From Cohnella sp. SGD-V74 (GTDB lineage Bacteria > Bacillota > Bacilli > Paenibacillales > Paenibacillaceae), in the NCBI RefSeq assembly GCF_003001675.1, contig NZ_PVYW01000025.1, forward strand, positions 62,001 through 126,000: 64,000 nucleotides of DNA, in the 5' to 3' direction. Of the stretch, positions 26,611 to 36,072 are shown one piece after another. Both the position numbers and the translations under genes were made by a program. The notes below the pieces were generated by a model. That model was not told the DNA's origin. It worked only from the letters and a program-made list of their open reading frames with translations, and ran no database searches. Numbering within the stretch: position 1 is the first letter of the stretch; each line of letters starts with the position of its first letter.

Positions 26611-28974
26611 TCAGTCCAATTGGTTCTTCTCCCTGTATTGGGACGGCGTAATGCCCTCCAGCTTTTTGAAAATCCGATTGAAGTACGTAGGCTGATAACC
26701 GACTCTCTCGGCGACGTCGTTGATTCTCAGATCCGTCGACTGCAGAAATTCCTTCGCCTTCTCAATCCGGATTCCCGTCAAATACTCGATGAAATTCAAT
26801 CCCGTGACCTGCTTAAACGTTTTGCTTAACGTATACGACGGAATGTTGATCTGTTCGGCGCAGGAATCCAGCGAGATATCCTTCATATAATGGTTCTGCA
26901 TATACTGGATGACTTTCTCCACCAGATGCATCAGCTTGGCATCCTGCTGTTCGTCCCAGACGTTCAGGAACGGCTGAATCACCTGCTCCGAGAACCATCG
27001 AAGCATCTCATCGGGGTCGTCCAGTTGGGACAGCCGGGCGCTTAAGCCGGTGCCGGCGAACGTCTCGTGGGACACTCCCATCTTCATAATCGCATGTTGG
27101 ACGCTGGCCAGAAGCTGAAGCATGCCATGCCGGATAATCATTTCCTTGGACCCGCCGGCCGTCAGCTCTTTCATGAATTGGAAGAGGAGTTCGGGCAATT
27201 CGTTGCGCATTCCCATTCGAAGCGCATGCAAAATCTCTTTCTCCACGGCAAAAGGGTAAGCGTATCTTTGGCTTTGTTCCGAGCTCCTGTCCGGGTTCAA
27301 ACCGATGATCTGCATGTCGTGCAGAAGGTCTCTATGGCTTAACGCCTGCCTGGCCTCTTCGAACAAATACGGGATTTGATACGCCTGCGACGAACTCTTG
27401 CTGACGGAAATCGTGACCCTCAGCGAAAGAACCTTCTGAATCGCTTTGATCAGGTTCTCGCAAAACGCGGACAACTCCGTCCGGAACTGCTCCATGCTCG
27501 TCCGATCCGGAACCAGGAGCAGCAGCCCGATAGACAAATCATGAAAATTGATGACGATGGATTGCCCAATGCCGGTGTCCTTCAGTTCCTCCACGATGTT
27601 GGCGGCTACGAACGTCACAAGACCTTCGTCGCCTTTATAAAATCTCCCCTGCAAATTCGCAAAGCCGGAAAGCTGAATGATCAGCGCGATAAATTGCTTG
27701 TTTTCCACTTGCCAGCCGTACTGCTCCATCCGTTCTCTTATTTTTTCCTCTGAAAAAGAATACAAATAGCCTTGCACCAACTGCAGTAGATACCCTTCCC
27801 GCAAATACGGGAGCTGTTCGGAGAGACGGCTCATCAGGGAGTGCCGTTCCTTGGTCAAATGCTTCCATTGCGCCTCTATGACGGCAAACTCGTCTTCGCG
27901 ATTCGCTCTCGCCCCGTCATTTCTGTCCCCTGCGATCATCTGTACCAGCCGGTTGACGGGAGAATACAGTTTGCGGGACGCGAACCAGGATAAGGTTGCG
28001 GCCACCAGCATTCCGGCCAGACTGATCCAGACAATGACCTGAGAGATGACTTTAACGGGCGCCGTAATGGCAGACAAGGGGGCAACCGATACGAATGTCC
28101 ACGTCGACCCCAATCGCTCAATGTTGCCGAAGGATACCGAGTAGGTTGTTTTATCCCATTTGTACAAAAAGGAATTCGTGCTGCCGCCGTAAGTCAACAC
28201 TTGCGATCGGACGGCCTCTTCCAGGGCGGACGGGACCTCGCCGTTGCTCGACAGCAGCCACTGTCCCTGTTCCGTCATCAGAAACGAAGAGCCTTGATCG
28301 CGAGGGGTCAACGTTAGCAGCATATCGGTTAATTGGCGTTTGTTAAGCGTAATGAATATCGTTCCGAACGGAGATAAGCTTCCCCCCAGCAATTTGTTGT
28401 ATAAGGTCAAGTCGACGGCGCCGTTTTCCTCCGATATCATCCAGTTGATCGATTTGGGCCGTTCCATCAGGGAGAGATATTCATCGAGTGGTTTCCGGTC
28501 GGTCAGAAACTTATATTCGCTGCGCGTAAACAGCACGGGACGCGGTTCATTGAGAAACAGCTCCACATGATTGATAAGAGGATCGGACATTTCCATGATC
28601 AACAGCGTCTGAAAGATGTTTCTCACTTGAACATAGTCGTTCACGAAATCAAGCCTCCTCAATTCGTTGCCGAAGCTCGGATCGAACGACCAATGCGCCA
28701 TATTTAATTCCAAGTGGGAAAACTGGTTGTTGAAATAGGAGACGCTTTGATTGATTTGCTGGCGATTGTGGCTCTGCAGTTCGTGGTTGATTTGCCCGCC
28801 AACGATCCAATATACGCAACCCCCGATAATAATTCCGGGAATGCTCGCAACGAACAAAGTGAGAATAAGACTTTTCTTGTAAAAAGCCCCGAACCCTTGC
28901 CGCTTGTTCGCCGAAAACCTCCTGATCCTGCTGAACACCTCATCACCGCCATCGGCTTGTTCGTTAGCTTTCAT
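26611..28974 (-). CDS. Membrane-bound AraC-family regulator
   Basis: About 787 residues: a first membrane helix (LILTLFVASIPGIIIGGCVYWIVG), a roughly 250-residue extracytoplasmic sensor, a second membrane helix (VISQVIVWISLAGMLVAATLSWFA), a cytoplasmic middle region, and two AraC helix-turn-helices at the C-terminus (YTLSKTFKQVTGLNFIEYL and VGYQPTYFNRIFKKLEGITPSQYR). This layout is common in Paenibacillus next to Lpl-type transporters, where it is thought to sense the sugar outside the cell. The ATG at 28974 was chosen over a TTG at 29010 that lies inside a terminator stem. It probably controls the transporter and glycosidase genes around it. Confidence 0.88.
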   Translation of the reverse strand: MKANEQADGGDEVFSRIRRFSANKRQGFGAFYKKSLILTLFVASIPGIIIGGCVYWIVGGQINHELQSHNRQQINQSVSYFNNQFSHLELNMAHWSFDPSFGNELRRLDFVNDYVQVRNIFQTLLIMEMSDPLINHVELFLNEPRPVLFTRSEYKFLTDRKPLDEYLSLMERPKSINWMISEENGAVDLTLYNKLLGGSLSPFGTIFITLNKRQLTDMLLTLTPRDQGSSFLMTEQGQWLLSSNGEVPSALEEAVRSQVLTYGGSTNSFLYKWDKTTYSVSFGNIERLGSTWTFVSVAPLSAITAPVKVISQVIVWISLAGMLVAATLSWFASRKLYSPVNRLVQMIAGDRNDGARANREDEFAVIEAQWKHLTKERHSLMSRLSEQLPYLREGYLLQLVQGYLYSFSEEKIRERMEQYGWQVENKQFIALIIQLSGFANLQGRFYKGDEGLVTFVAANIVEELKDTGIGQSIVINFHDLSIGLLLLVPDRTSMEQFRTELSAFCENLIKAIQKVLSLRVTISVSKSSSQAYQIPYLFEEARQALSHRDLLHDMQIIGLNPDRSSEQSQRYAYPFAVEKEILHALRMGMRNELPELLFQFMKELTAGGSKEMIIRHGMLQLLASVQHAIMKMGVSHETFAGTGLSARLSQLDDPDEMLRWFSEQVIQPFLNVWDEQQDAKLMHLVEKVIQYMQNHYMKDISLDSCAEQINIPSYTLSKTFKQVTGLNFIEYLTGIRIEKAKEFLQSTDLRINDVAERVGYQPTYFNRIFKKLEGITPSQYREKNQLD

Positions 28975-28978
28975 TCCT

Positions 28979-29019
28979 AAAATAGCAGAACCCTGCCGAC
29001 AGTTCGACAAGATTCTGCT
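28979..29019 (-). terminator. Terminator after the binding-protein gene
   Basis: On the minus strand AGCAGAAtCTTGTCG pairs with CGGCAGGGTTCTGCT (GU pairs allowed) around a six-base loop, then ATTTT. It follows the binding-protein stop by 40 bases and precedes the regulator start, so it can separate the highly expressed transporter from the regulator. Confidence 0.72.
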
Positions 29020-29060
29020 GAGAAGTGACGGCTAACGATACCCCATGATCGAACTATCCC

Positions 29061-30635
29061 TTATTTGGAACCCGATCGGCTCGCATACGCATCGTTCAGC
29101 TCTTGCGTGATCTTCGTCATATTGGAATCCTCTTTTAACTTGTTCGCGTAGTCGTCCCAAGCCGTGATCGGAGCCGAGCCCAGAATGATTTTCACTTTCA
29201 AATCAGTCATATCCTTGTTGATTTCCGTCATGTACTGGTTGGCCGTCGGGGAGTTCAGGCCGATCGTATAATCCGGCACGCTTCCCATCGCAGCGCGGTC
29301 GTCTTGAATTTTTTTATACAAATCCTGCGTTTCCTGAGCGAAGAAGTCTTTGGACATGCTTGCGTACGGATTGGAGACATACACGATCTGATTGTAGTTA
29401 GAGACGCCGTCCTGATCCATCTTCGCCGTATCCAACACTTTTTGACCGTCCTGCACCGTATGGTGAATCCCCTCGATTCCCCACTGTTGATGGGCAAAAA
29501 TATCGTCGTTCATCCACGTATCCACCATTTTCAGAATGCCCTTCATTTTGTCTTCCGGAACGGATTTCGGAATCGAAATCAGTCCGTTGAAGCCCGGATC
29601 TTTGGGGGCGTATCCATTCAGTGCAAGTATCGGGTAAAAATCCGTTTCTTTGAAATCCGGTTCGATCTTCAGCAATTCATCTACGTACATGCGCATATTT
29701 CCCGCTTTGTCATGATAGACCGCGGCTTTGCCGGAATTGAACAGATTTTTGACGGTATCTCCCTTAATGGAAGCGAAATCTTCCGAAATCAATTTCTCGT
29801 CGTACAGCTTCTTGATGTACTCGATCGCGCTGCGCTGTTCCGGCAGGAAAACCGTATTCGTCAGCTTGCCGTCCGCCAGCTTCCAGCCGCCGTTAGTTCC
29901 CCAAGTCGCTCCCGTGAACGCGCTTTCGATTGCTCCCAGGGCAGTACCCATATTCAAACCGTTCTGATCGACGCCCGTAGGAAAAGGAACGATGTTCTTC
30001 TTCTCTTTAACCGTCACGAGCATCTGATAAAAATCATCCGTAGTCGCAGGTATGGCGAGCCCGGACTCGTCCAGCCAATCCTTGCGGATATTCAGGAAAG
30101 CTGCTCCCTCCGAAGGACGCGGACGCGGGATGCCGTAGTTTCCGCCGTCCACCTGCTTCGTCAATTCCCAGGCGGTCTGATCGATCAGATTGACCAGGTT
30201 CGGATAATCCTTGTAATACGCCGCCAAGTCCCAGAACGCGCCCTGCTCCACCGCTCCACGGAATACCGGGCTGAACGGGTCCTGGATGAAGATCAGATCC
30301 GGGATGTCGCCGGAGGCGAGCGTAATGTTCAATTTGTCCGTGTAGACGGCTTGGGGAACCCATTCGACATCGAGCTCTGTATTCGTCGCTTGTTCGATCA
30401 ACCTCTCGATCTCGTTGTCCGGAGCAGGCGGCATCGGAGCGGTCTGCTGGGTCATCACGCTGACTTTCAGAGGCTTCGCATCGGCGCTTCCGCCGTTTCC
30501 GGCACTGGCGGAAGAAGTGGCCGCGCCCCCGCCGGAAGCGCGCGGTTCGCTAGTGCTCTTATTTCCTCCGCATGCGGCGAGCAGCATCGCGAAAGCGGTT
30601 ACCAAAGCGATTGCAAAGAGTGCTCTTCTTTTCAT
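29061..30635 (-). CDS. Extracellular sugar-binding lipoprotein (LplA type)
   Basis: This 524-residue protein has a signal peptide with lipobox LLAAC, then a Gly/Ser/Ala-rich linker and a type 1 periplasmic-binding fold. VSVMTQQTAPMPPAPDNEIERL at the domain start and the WAPQ-like AVYTDKLNITLASGDIPDL segment are typical of Paenibacillus LplA-like proteins of 500-550 residues. The start at 30635 is placed behind a GGGGGAAACG site; a longer frame upstream lacks a signal. It delivers an oligosaccharide to the two permeases encoded upstream. The ATPase is not encoded here; such systems usually share MsmX (known). Confidence 0.9.
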   Translation of the reverse strand: MKRRALFAIALVTAFAMLLAACGGNKSTSEPRASGGGAATSSASAGNGGSADAKPLKVSVMTQQTAPMPPAPDNEIERLIEQATNTELDVEWVPQAVYTDKLNITLASGDIPDLIFIQDPFSPVFRGAVEQGAFWDLAAYYKDYPNLVNLIDQTAWELTKQVDGGNYGIPRPRPSEGAAFLNIRKDWLDESGLAIPATTDDFYQMLVTVKEKKNIVPFPTGVDQNGLNMGTALGAIESAFTGATWGTNGGWKLADGKLTNTVFLPEQRSAIEYIKKLYDEKLISEDFASIKGDTVKNLFNSGKAAVYHDKAGNMRMYVDELLKIEPDFKETDFYPILALNGYAPKDPGFNGLISIPKSVPEDKMKGILKMVDTWMNDDIFAHQQWGIEGIHHTVQDGQKVLDTAKMDQDGVSNYNQIVYVSNPYASMSKDFFAQETQDLYKKIQDDRAAMGSVPDYTIGLNSPTANQYMTEINKDMTDLKVKIILGSAPITAWDDYANKLKEDSNMTKITQELNDAYASRSGSK

Positions 30636-30724
30636 TTCGTTTCCCCCTAAATTAATTTTATAATAAGGCAGCGCTGCCCGAATGGGCAATTTTTTTGCGC
30701 GGCCGCATTACTTCGGTTCATCGT

Positions 30725-31591
30725 TCATCCCTTGACGGACCCTATAAGGGCGCCCTTGGCAAAATGTTTCTGCAAGAAAGGATAGACGAATAGAATCGGA
30801 ACGGTAGCGATAATCACCGCGGCCATCTTGAGCGTTTGCGAAGGCGGCTTCTCCGTGTATGCCGTCGATAGAAGGTCGCCCGTGGAAGCGCTAATCAGCA
30901 TATTTTGCAAAATAACCTGAATCGGCCACTTCGCTGAATTCGTAATATACAGAAGCGCATTGAAGTACGTATTCCAGTACGCTACAGCGAAGAACAATCC
31001 GAACGCCGCAAGCGCCGGCAAAGACAGCGGGAGAATGATCCTGATCCAGGTGGAAATGTCGTTGCATCCATCGATCGAAGCCGCTTCCTCGAGCTCATCC
31101 GGAAGGCTGTCGAAAAATCCTTTCATCAGCAGAACGTTCCAACCGCTCGTTAACGCCGGAAGAATGATCGCCCAATAGCTGTTAATGAGATCCAATTGCC
31201 GGATCAACATATAGTTGGGAATAATGCCCGGCTGGAACAGAATCGTGATCAGAATGAACAGCATCAGGAATCTGCGTCCCCTCAGCCTTCGCCGTGACAA
31301 TCCGTAGGCGAGAGCGGAAGACACAACCAGGCTGCATAAAGTCCCCACGACAGCCAGATACGCGCTTGCGCCAAGCGAGTTTACGAAAGCTTTGCTCGAC
31401 AGCAAGTATTCATAAGAGATCGTTGACCATTTCTGCGGAAATACGATAAATTGGTTTTTCATATATTCGGAAGGATCCGTGAAGGAAACGACCAGTACGT
31501 AGTAGATCGGAAAGAACGTAACCAAAGCTACCAAACTCAACAACAAGACATTAAGACCATTAAATATGCGGTCCCCCGCAAACTGCTTCAC
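30725..31591 (-). CDS. Sugar ABC transporter permease (LplC type)
   Basis: This 288-residue inner-membrane permease has six hydrophobic segments and the EAA loop DELEEAASIDGCNDISTWIRIILPLSLPAL... (the core is EEAASIDGC with a Gly 9-10 residues on). The C-terminus ends in the HFAKGALIGSVKG stretch that marks the LplC/YtcP family. The start is GTG with GAGGAGGG upstream. It follows the first permease gene by 12 bases and precedes the binding-protein gene. It forms the membrane channel with its partner permease. Confidence 0.92.
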   Translation of the reverse strand: MKQFAGDRIFNGLNVLLLSLVALVTFFPIYYVLVVSFTDPSEYMKNQFIVFPQKWSTISYEYLLSSKAFVNSLGASAYLAVVGTLCSLVVSSALAYGLSRRRLRGRRFLMLFILITILFQPGIIPNYMLIRQLDLINSYWAIILPALTSGWNVLLMKGFFDSLPDELEEAASIDGCNDISTWIRIILPLSLPALAAFGLFFAVAYWNTYFNALLYITNSAKWPIQVILQNMLISASTGDLLSTAYTEKPPSQTLKMAAVIIATVPILFVYPFLQKHFAKGALIGSVKG

Positions 31592-31603
31592 GTGATCCCT
31601 CCT

Positions 31604-32587
31604 CTAATAAACGCCCTCTTCGCCGAAGCGCTTCGCCAGCCAGTTGCTGAACAGCACCAGCGTCAACCCTACGATCGACTTGAAGAGGCCCACCGCGGTA
31701 CTGTAGCTGAATTGTCCTTGCTGAATCCCGACCCGGTATACATAAGTATCGAACACGTCCGCCACTTCAGACACCGCACCGTTAGCCATCAAGAAGACTT
31801 GTTCGAACCCTACGTCCATGATTGAACCCAGCCTGAGGATCAGCAGAATCACGATAACCGTGCGAATCGCCGGAAGCGTCACATGCCAGATTTGCCGCAG
31901 CCGATTCGCTCCGTCTATTCTCGCCGCCTCGTACAACTGCATATTCACGCCAGCGATGGCCGCCAGGAAGATAATCGTCCCCCACCCGGCTTCCTTCCAA
32001 ATCGATTGCGCGGTGAGCATGATCCAGAAGAGATTCGGATTCGTCAGCACGTTCCATTTCGGAAGCCCGAGAGCCGCGAGCACGTTGTTGATGAAGCCGT
32101 CGCCCGTGGCAAACAGCAGGAAAGTCAGTCCCGCGATGATGACCCAGGATAAGAAGTGCGGCAAGTAGACGATCGATTGGACGATTCTTTTGAACCTCTC
32201 GCTGCGAAGCTCGTTCAGCAAAATAGCCAATACGATCGGAAGCGGAAAGAACAGAATCAGCTGCATGAAATTGATCGCCATCGTATTTCGCAGCAGCTGC
32301 AAAAAATCCGGATTGGCGAAGAAGCGGTTAAAATGCTCGAGTCCTACCCACGGGCTATTGAAAATTCCCGCGAAGGGGGAGTACTTCTGAAATGCCATCA
32401 AAATGCCGTACATGGGGAAATATTTGAATATGATGAAGAACAATATCCCCGGCAGGATCAGAAGGTACAAGTACTTGTCTCTCTTAAGGTCGCTCCGCAA
32501 TCTGCGGATCGAGTCGGCACGTTTGCCGGTTCCGGCATTGCCGCGATGCAATTGCAAGGAATGATAGTCCGTTGCTTTGGGACTCAA
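31604..32587 (-). CDS. Sugar ABC transporter permease (LplB type)
   Basis: This 327-residue permease has an N-terminal basic tail (RSDLKRDKYLYLLILPG), six membrane segments and the EAA motif YEAARIDGANRLRQIWHVTLPAI. KYFPMYGILMAFQKYSP is typical of the LplB/YteP family. The start is TTG at 32587 with a strong AGGAGGAG ribosome site. It is the first gene of the transporter operon. The 230 bases upstream hold no gene; I saw no confident promoter or CcpA site there. Confidence 0.92.
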   Translation of the reverse strand: MSPKATDYHSLQLHRGNAGTGKRADSIRRLRSDLKRDKYLYLLILPGILFFIIFKYFPMYGILMAFQKYSPFAGIFNSPWVGLEHFNRFFANPDFLQLLRNTMAINFMQLILFFPLPIVLAILLNELRSERFKRIVQSIVYLPHFLSWVIIAGLTFLLFATGDGFINNVLAALGLPKWNVLTNPNLFWIMLTAQSIWKEAGWGTIIFLAAIAGVNMQLYEAARIDGANRLRQIWHVTLPAIRTVIVILLILRLGSIMDVGFEQVFLMANGAVSEVADVFDTYVYRVGIQQGQFSYSTAVGLFKSIVGLTLVLFSNWLAKRFGEEGVY

Positions 32588-32751
32588 ATTTTCTCCTCCT
32601 CCTGACTTGATTGACTCATCCTGAAATTTGAGCCGGCTCGGACGGTTTCAACACCGCAACTATAAACCGCTTCAGGAAGCAACGGCAATCGTACATATCC
32701 GATTCGGAGCTTGCACTTTTTTAACGGATAATACTATTTTGCGCGCGCAGC

Positions 32752-32803
32752 AAAAAGGACAACGAAAGCCCGCGATCTTGATCGCAGAGCGGTCGTTGTC
32801 CTT
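32752..32803 (-). terminator. Terminator after the FUSC-type gene
   Basis: AAGGACAACG/CGTTGTCCTT outer stem of ten bases with an inner GCGATC-rich hairpin, followed by TTTTT on the minus strand. It lies 14 bases beyond the stop codon of the gene ending at 32818. Confidence 0.82.
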
Positions 32804-32817
32804 ATTGTTGGGGGAAG

Positions 32818-33897
32818 TCACGGAGAGAAACGTTCATTCAGCAGCTTCCGAAGGCTCTCCTCCTCTTCGTCCGTCCCCGATTGGCGCTGAAGCCACTGCT
32901 CCATCAGCTTATCGAGTCTCCGCAGCCGTTCTTCGTAGTTGTACACCGCGCCCAGAATGACGAGCATCCGGGAACGGGCCGCCTGATCTTTCTCCATCTG
33001 CTCGTCGATCAGCTCGCTCAGCAGAATCGAGGCTTCGGGCGGCGGCGCGGCCGAGGAAGCTCCAGGCTTCATTTTCCCGTCCCACTTCCAGAGCAGTTGC
33101 TCGTGATAGGCGCACAGCGCTTCGATCTCCCGATCGATGAGCCGGTTCCACGACTTCGGCGTGGACACGGCCCAGTACTGCTCCTCCACCGCCTCGATCA
33201 GCGCATAGCCCCGCTCCAGGGCAAAGAGCATTCCTTTGTACACAACGAGCAGACGGGCTCGCTTCAGCCGCGGCTGCTTTCTCCATACCCGCTCTTCCGC
33301 GAACATGTCGTAGTAATCTTCCAGCTTGCGGATTTTCATCCGCAGCTCGGTCTGCTCCTTCCGGTACACGCTCTCCTTCAGCTCGTTGGAGATGACCGTG
33401 CGCAGCAGCCGGGACAGCAAGGCCTGGGCATCCTCGACCTGCTTCACGAACCGCGTCCGGTGACGGGGCGGTGCGACGGCGACATTCACCGCGAAGGCGG
33501 ATACCATCCCGGTCAGAATAGCCGCCAGCCGGTCCCATGCAATCATCCAGCCTTGACCGTGCGCTTCCATAATGACGACGACGGTGACGAGCGTCAGCGC
33601 GATCGTGTCCTCAGCCTTCAAGCGAATGCAGATCAGGATGACGCCGATGCAGACGAGTCCGACGAGAATCGGCGTATTGCCGATCAGCCAGACGGCGCCG
33701 ATCGCGATGATCGCGCCGAGCACGTTGCTCTGCACCTGGTCCAGCATCTGCGTCCACGAGCGATAAATGGAGGGCTGAATCGTGAAAATCGAAGCGATGG
33801 CCGCGATAAGCGGGGATTCGAGACCGATCAGTTGGCCGATCCACAGCGCGATGGCGACCGCAAGGCCGGTCTTCAGCACGCGGGCTCCGATCGTCAT
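32818..33897 (-). CDS. Aromatic acid exporter family (FUSC-like) membrane protein
   Basis: This 359-residue protein has about six N-terminal membrane segments (VLKTGLAVAIALWIG, IAAIASIFTIQPSIYRSWTQ, QVQSNVLGAIIAIGAVWL, and WDRLAAILTGMVSAFAVN) and a 200-residue cytoplasmic helical domain. This matches the Bacillus YgaE/DUF939 branch of the aromatic acid exporter family. The C-terminal 40 residues are coiled-coil-like and acidic. It overlaps the DNA alkylation repair gene by four bases, so the two are co-translated. Substrates are unknown for most members. Confidence 0.85.
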   Translation of the reverse strand: MTIGARVLKTGLAVAIALWIGQLIGLESPLIAAIASIFTIQPSIYRSWTQMLDQVQSNVLGAIIAIGAVWLIGNTPILVGLVCIGVILICIRLKAEDTIALTLVTVVVIMEAHGQGWMIAWDRLAAILTGMVSAFAVNVAVAPPRHRTRFVKQVEDAQALLSRLLRTVISNELKESVYRKEQTELRMKIRKLEDYYDMFAEERVWRKQPRLKRARLLVVYKGMLFALERGYALIEAVEEQYWAVSTPKSWNRLIDREIEALCAYHEQLLWKWDGKMKPGASSAAPPPEASILLSELIDEQMEKDQAARSRMLVILGAVYNYEERLRRLDKLMEQWLQRQSGTDEEEESLRKLLNERFSP

Positions 33898-35009
33898 GCT
33901 TGCGCGCCTCCTTGATCCGCAGCTGCATGCAGTTCAATGTCGACTTCCGCGACCTCGCGGCCATTCACGACGAGCGCCATCCGATGCACGCCCGGATAGT
34001 GCCGGCGGGTGGACAGGTCCGCGAACGAGAAGCCTCTTCCCCCTTGAACGCGCGTCTCTCCCGGAACGATCTTCTCGCTGAGCTTAAACAGCTTGCGATA
34101 CAGCTTGCCGTTCGAGCGCGGAAAATAGACGGCCAGCTCGATCCTCAGCTTCGCCTCTTCTCCGGCGGAGGTTTGCAGTCCGTACCGAAACTCCACCGAT
34201 TCTCCGATCGCAAGAGCGGCCGGGTGCACTTCCCACTCCAGCACCTCGATGCCTTCCTGCGGAGCAAGGCCGAACAAGGCCATCGCCTCGGGATGGGCGG
34301 CTTTCAGCAGGCCGCGGCAGGCATGGCGAACGATCCAATCCGTTCCTTCCCCGGAGCCGCCCTGCCAAGCTTTCGCAATATCGAGCACCAGCTGCGGGTG
34401 ATCCTTGGAGATGTCGTTCAGGTTGTTCGCCACGCTGCGTCTGACGTATTCCGACGGGTCCGCCTTCAGCCGCTCCAGAATCGGCAGGATCGGCGCAGGG
34501 TCGCGCTTCAGCGCGCCGAGCGCCTCTCCCCAGGGCAAGCGGGGGCGGCAGCCTTCGCTGGCCAATCTGCGGACGTGCTCGTCGGGACTCCCGCTCCACT
34601 CCAGCATCTGCGCCATCATGCGCTCCTGATCGAGCTTGATGAACGGACGCACGGCGAATTCGGCGCTGGAGCCGGAGGTGAATTCCTCCAGCGCCCGCAC
34701 CGACCGCTCCCAATCGCCCAGCCCGTACTTCTCGACGAAGTCGGGGAAGAACAAATACGGAAAGCCGCGGCACTCGTCCGAGATCGCCTCCAGCACGTCC
34801 AGCGCCTGGCCGTAATCGGCGGGAAGCGTCTGACCCAGACTCTCCGTAATTCTGCGCATTCTCTGCTTAAGCTCCAGCTCCTCCCATCCCTCCCCGAGTA
34901 CGAGATTGAGGAATCGGTCGACTTCGAATTTGGCGTACGCTTGCTTGACTGTATCTCCGAACGCCTTCAAGAACTGGGCGTTATACATGGCCTTAAGCGG
35001 CTCCGGCAT
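33894..35009 (-). CDS. AlkD-like DNA alkylation repair protein
   Basis: This 371-residue alpha-helical HEAT-like repeat protein matches the AlkC/AlkD alkylpurine glycosylase group. Diagnostic stretches are WERSVRALEEFTSGSSAEFAVRPF, HVRRLASEGCRPRLPWG and YVRRSVANNLNDISKDHP. The C-terminal 110 residues form a beta-rich domain (QEGIEVLEWEVHPAALAIGESVEF) seen in the longer AlkC-like subgroup. It excises alkylated bases without flipping in the known relatives. It has a GGAGGAG ribosome site and overlaps the FUSC-type gene. A functional link between them is not obvious. Confidence 0.85.
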   Translation of the reverse strand: MPEPLKAMYNAQFLKAFGDTVKQAYAKFEVDRFLNLVLGEGWEELELKQRMRRITESLGQTLPADYGQALDVLEAISDECRGFPYLFFPDFVEKYGLGDWERSVRALEEFTSGSSAEFAVRPFIKLDQERMMAQMLEWSGSPDEHVRRLASEGCRPRLPWGEALGALKRDPAPILPILERLKADPSEYVRRSVANNLNDISKDHPQLVLDIAKAWQGGSGEGTDWIVRHACRGLLKAAHPEAMALFGLAPQEGIEVLEWEVHPAALAIGESVEFRYGLQTSAGEEAKLRIELAVYFPRSNGKLYRKLFKLSEKIVPGETRVQGGRGFSFADLSTRRHYPGVHRMALVVNGREVAEVDIELHAAADQGGAQA

Positions 35010-35118
35010 TATGAACTCCTCCAGCTAAATAAATCCATTATAGCATGTCCGCCCGGCGAATAAATTCCACCTCACGGACAGGCTTCCCGATCGCCCGGCG
35101 TCCCCTTATAATGGAGGA

Positions 35119-36072
35119 ATGATCAGCCAACTTCAGAGAGGATTGGGCAACTTGATTCTGTTCGTCGTCAACGAAACTTCCGGCAACGGCCGCAGCCGCT
35201 CCGTATGGAAACGCTTGGAGGCGGAGCTTGTCCGGCTCGGTGCCTCCTACGACCGCATCTCGACTTCATCTGCCGAGCAGGCCCGCATTCTCGTTCGCGA
35301 ACGGATCGATCGCGGTGATTTGAAAGCGGTTGCTGTAGTCGGCGGCGACGGTACCCTGCACGGTCTGCTCCCTTTGCTTGCAGGTTCCGGCATTCCGCTT
35401 GGCCTCATCCCGTCCGGATCGGGCAACGATACGGCCCGCGCTCTCGGCATTCCCAGAAACCCACTTCGCGCCCTCGAGCTCATTGTCGCGGGGCATACGC
35501 GAAAGATAGATCTATTGGAGACGTTCGAAGAGAACGGGCAATCCCAGCATACGCTGACCGCCGTCGCCATCGGTCTGGACGCTGCGGTAGCGGCGGACGT
35601 CAACGGCTCGTCGTACAAGAAATGGTGCAACAAGCTCGGGCTCGGCTCTCTCGCTTATGTAATCGGCCTGCTTCGCATCCTTGGCAAGTTCAAGCCCCGA
35701 ACCGTGAAGGTCACCATCGACGGAACGACGCGACGCTTCGAGAGATGCTGGCTGTCCGCCGTCACCAACGTTCCTACTTACGGAGGCGGATTGCGAATAA
35801 GCCCGTCCGCCCAACCGGACGACGGGCTCCTTCACGTATGTGTCGTGCACGGGTGCAGCGTTGTTCGTTTCCTCACCATTTTCCCGACCGTTCTCTTCGG
35901 CAAGCACGTGCGTTGGACTCGTTATGTAACTATGCTATCGGGAAGCGCGGCGGAGATAGAATCCGAGATTGCGATGCTCGTCTTCGGAGACGGAGAGCCT
36001 GTCGGACACACTCCGCTCCGGGCAGAGATTCGCCCCGGTCAGCTGGACTTCTTGATCTCGGCTTCCGGGTAA
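35119..36072 (+). CDS. Diacylglycerol/lipid kinase family protein
   Basis: This 317-residue cytosolic kinase of the DagK/YegS family phosphorylates diacylglycerol or related lipids with ATP. The nucleotide site is VVGGDGTLHGLL and PSGSGNDTARALGIP, and the C-terminal domain carries TNVPTYGGGLRISP and the DDG motif (QPDDGLLHV). The ATG at 35119 is only one base from its GGAGG; a TTG at 35152, with AGAGAGGA nine bases upstream, may be the real start and gives the compact family N-terminus. Its 3' end overlaps the convergent histidine kinase gene by 34 bases. Confidence 0.88.
   Translation: MISQLQRGLGNLILFVVNETSGNGRSRSVWKRLEAELVRLGASYDRISTSSAEQARILVRERIDRGDLKAVAVVGGDGTLHGLLPLLAGSGIPLGLIPSGSGNDTARALGIPRNPLRALELIVAGHTRKIDLLETFEENGQSQHTLTAVAIGLDAAVAADVNGSSYKKWCNKLGLGSLAYVIGLLRILGKFKPRTVKVTIDGTTRRFERCWLSAVTNVPTYGGGLRISPSAQPDDGLLHVCVVHGCSVVRFLTIFPTVLFGKHVRWTRYVTMLSGSAAEIESEIAMLVFGDGEPVGHTPLRAEIRPGQLDFLISASG

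Noticed and set aside
32588..32751. CcpA (cre) site upstream of the sugar transporter
   Set aside because: No sequence close enough to the cre consensus was seen in this region.
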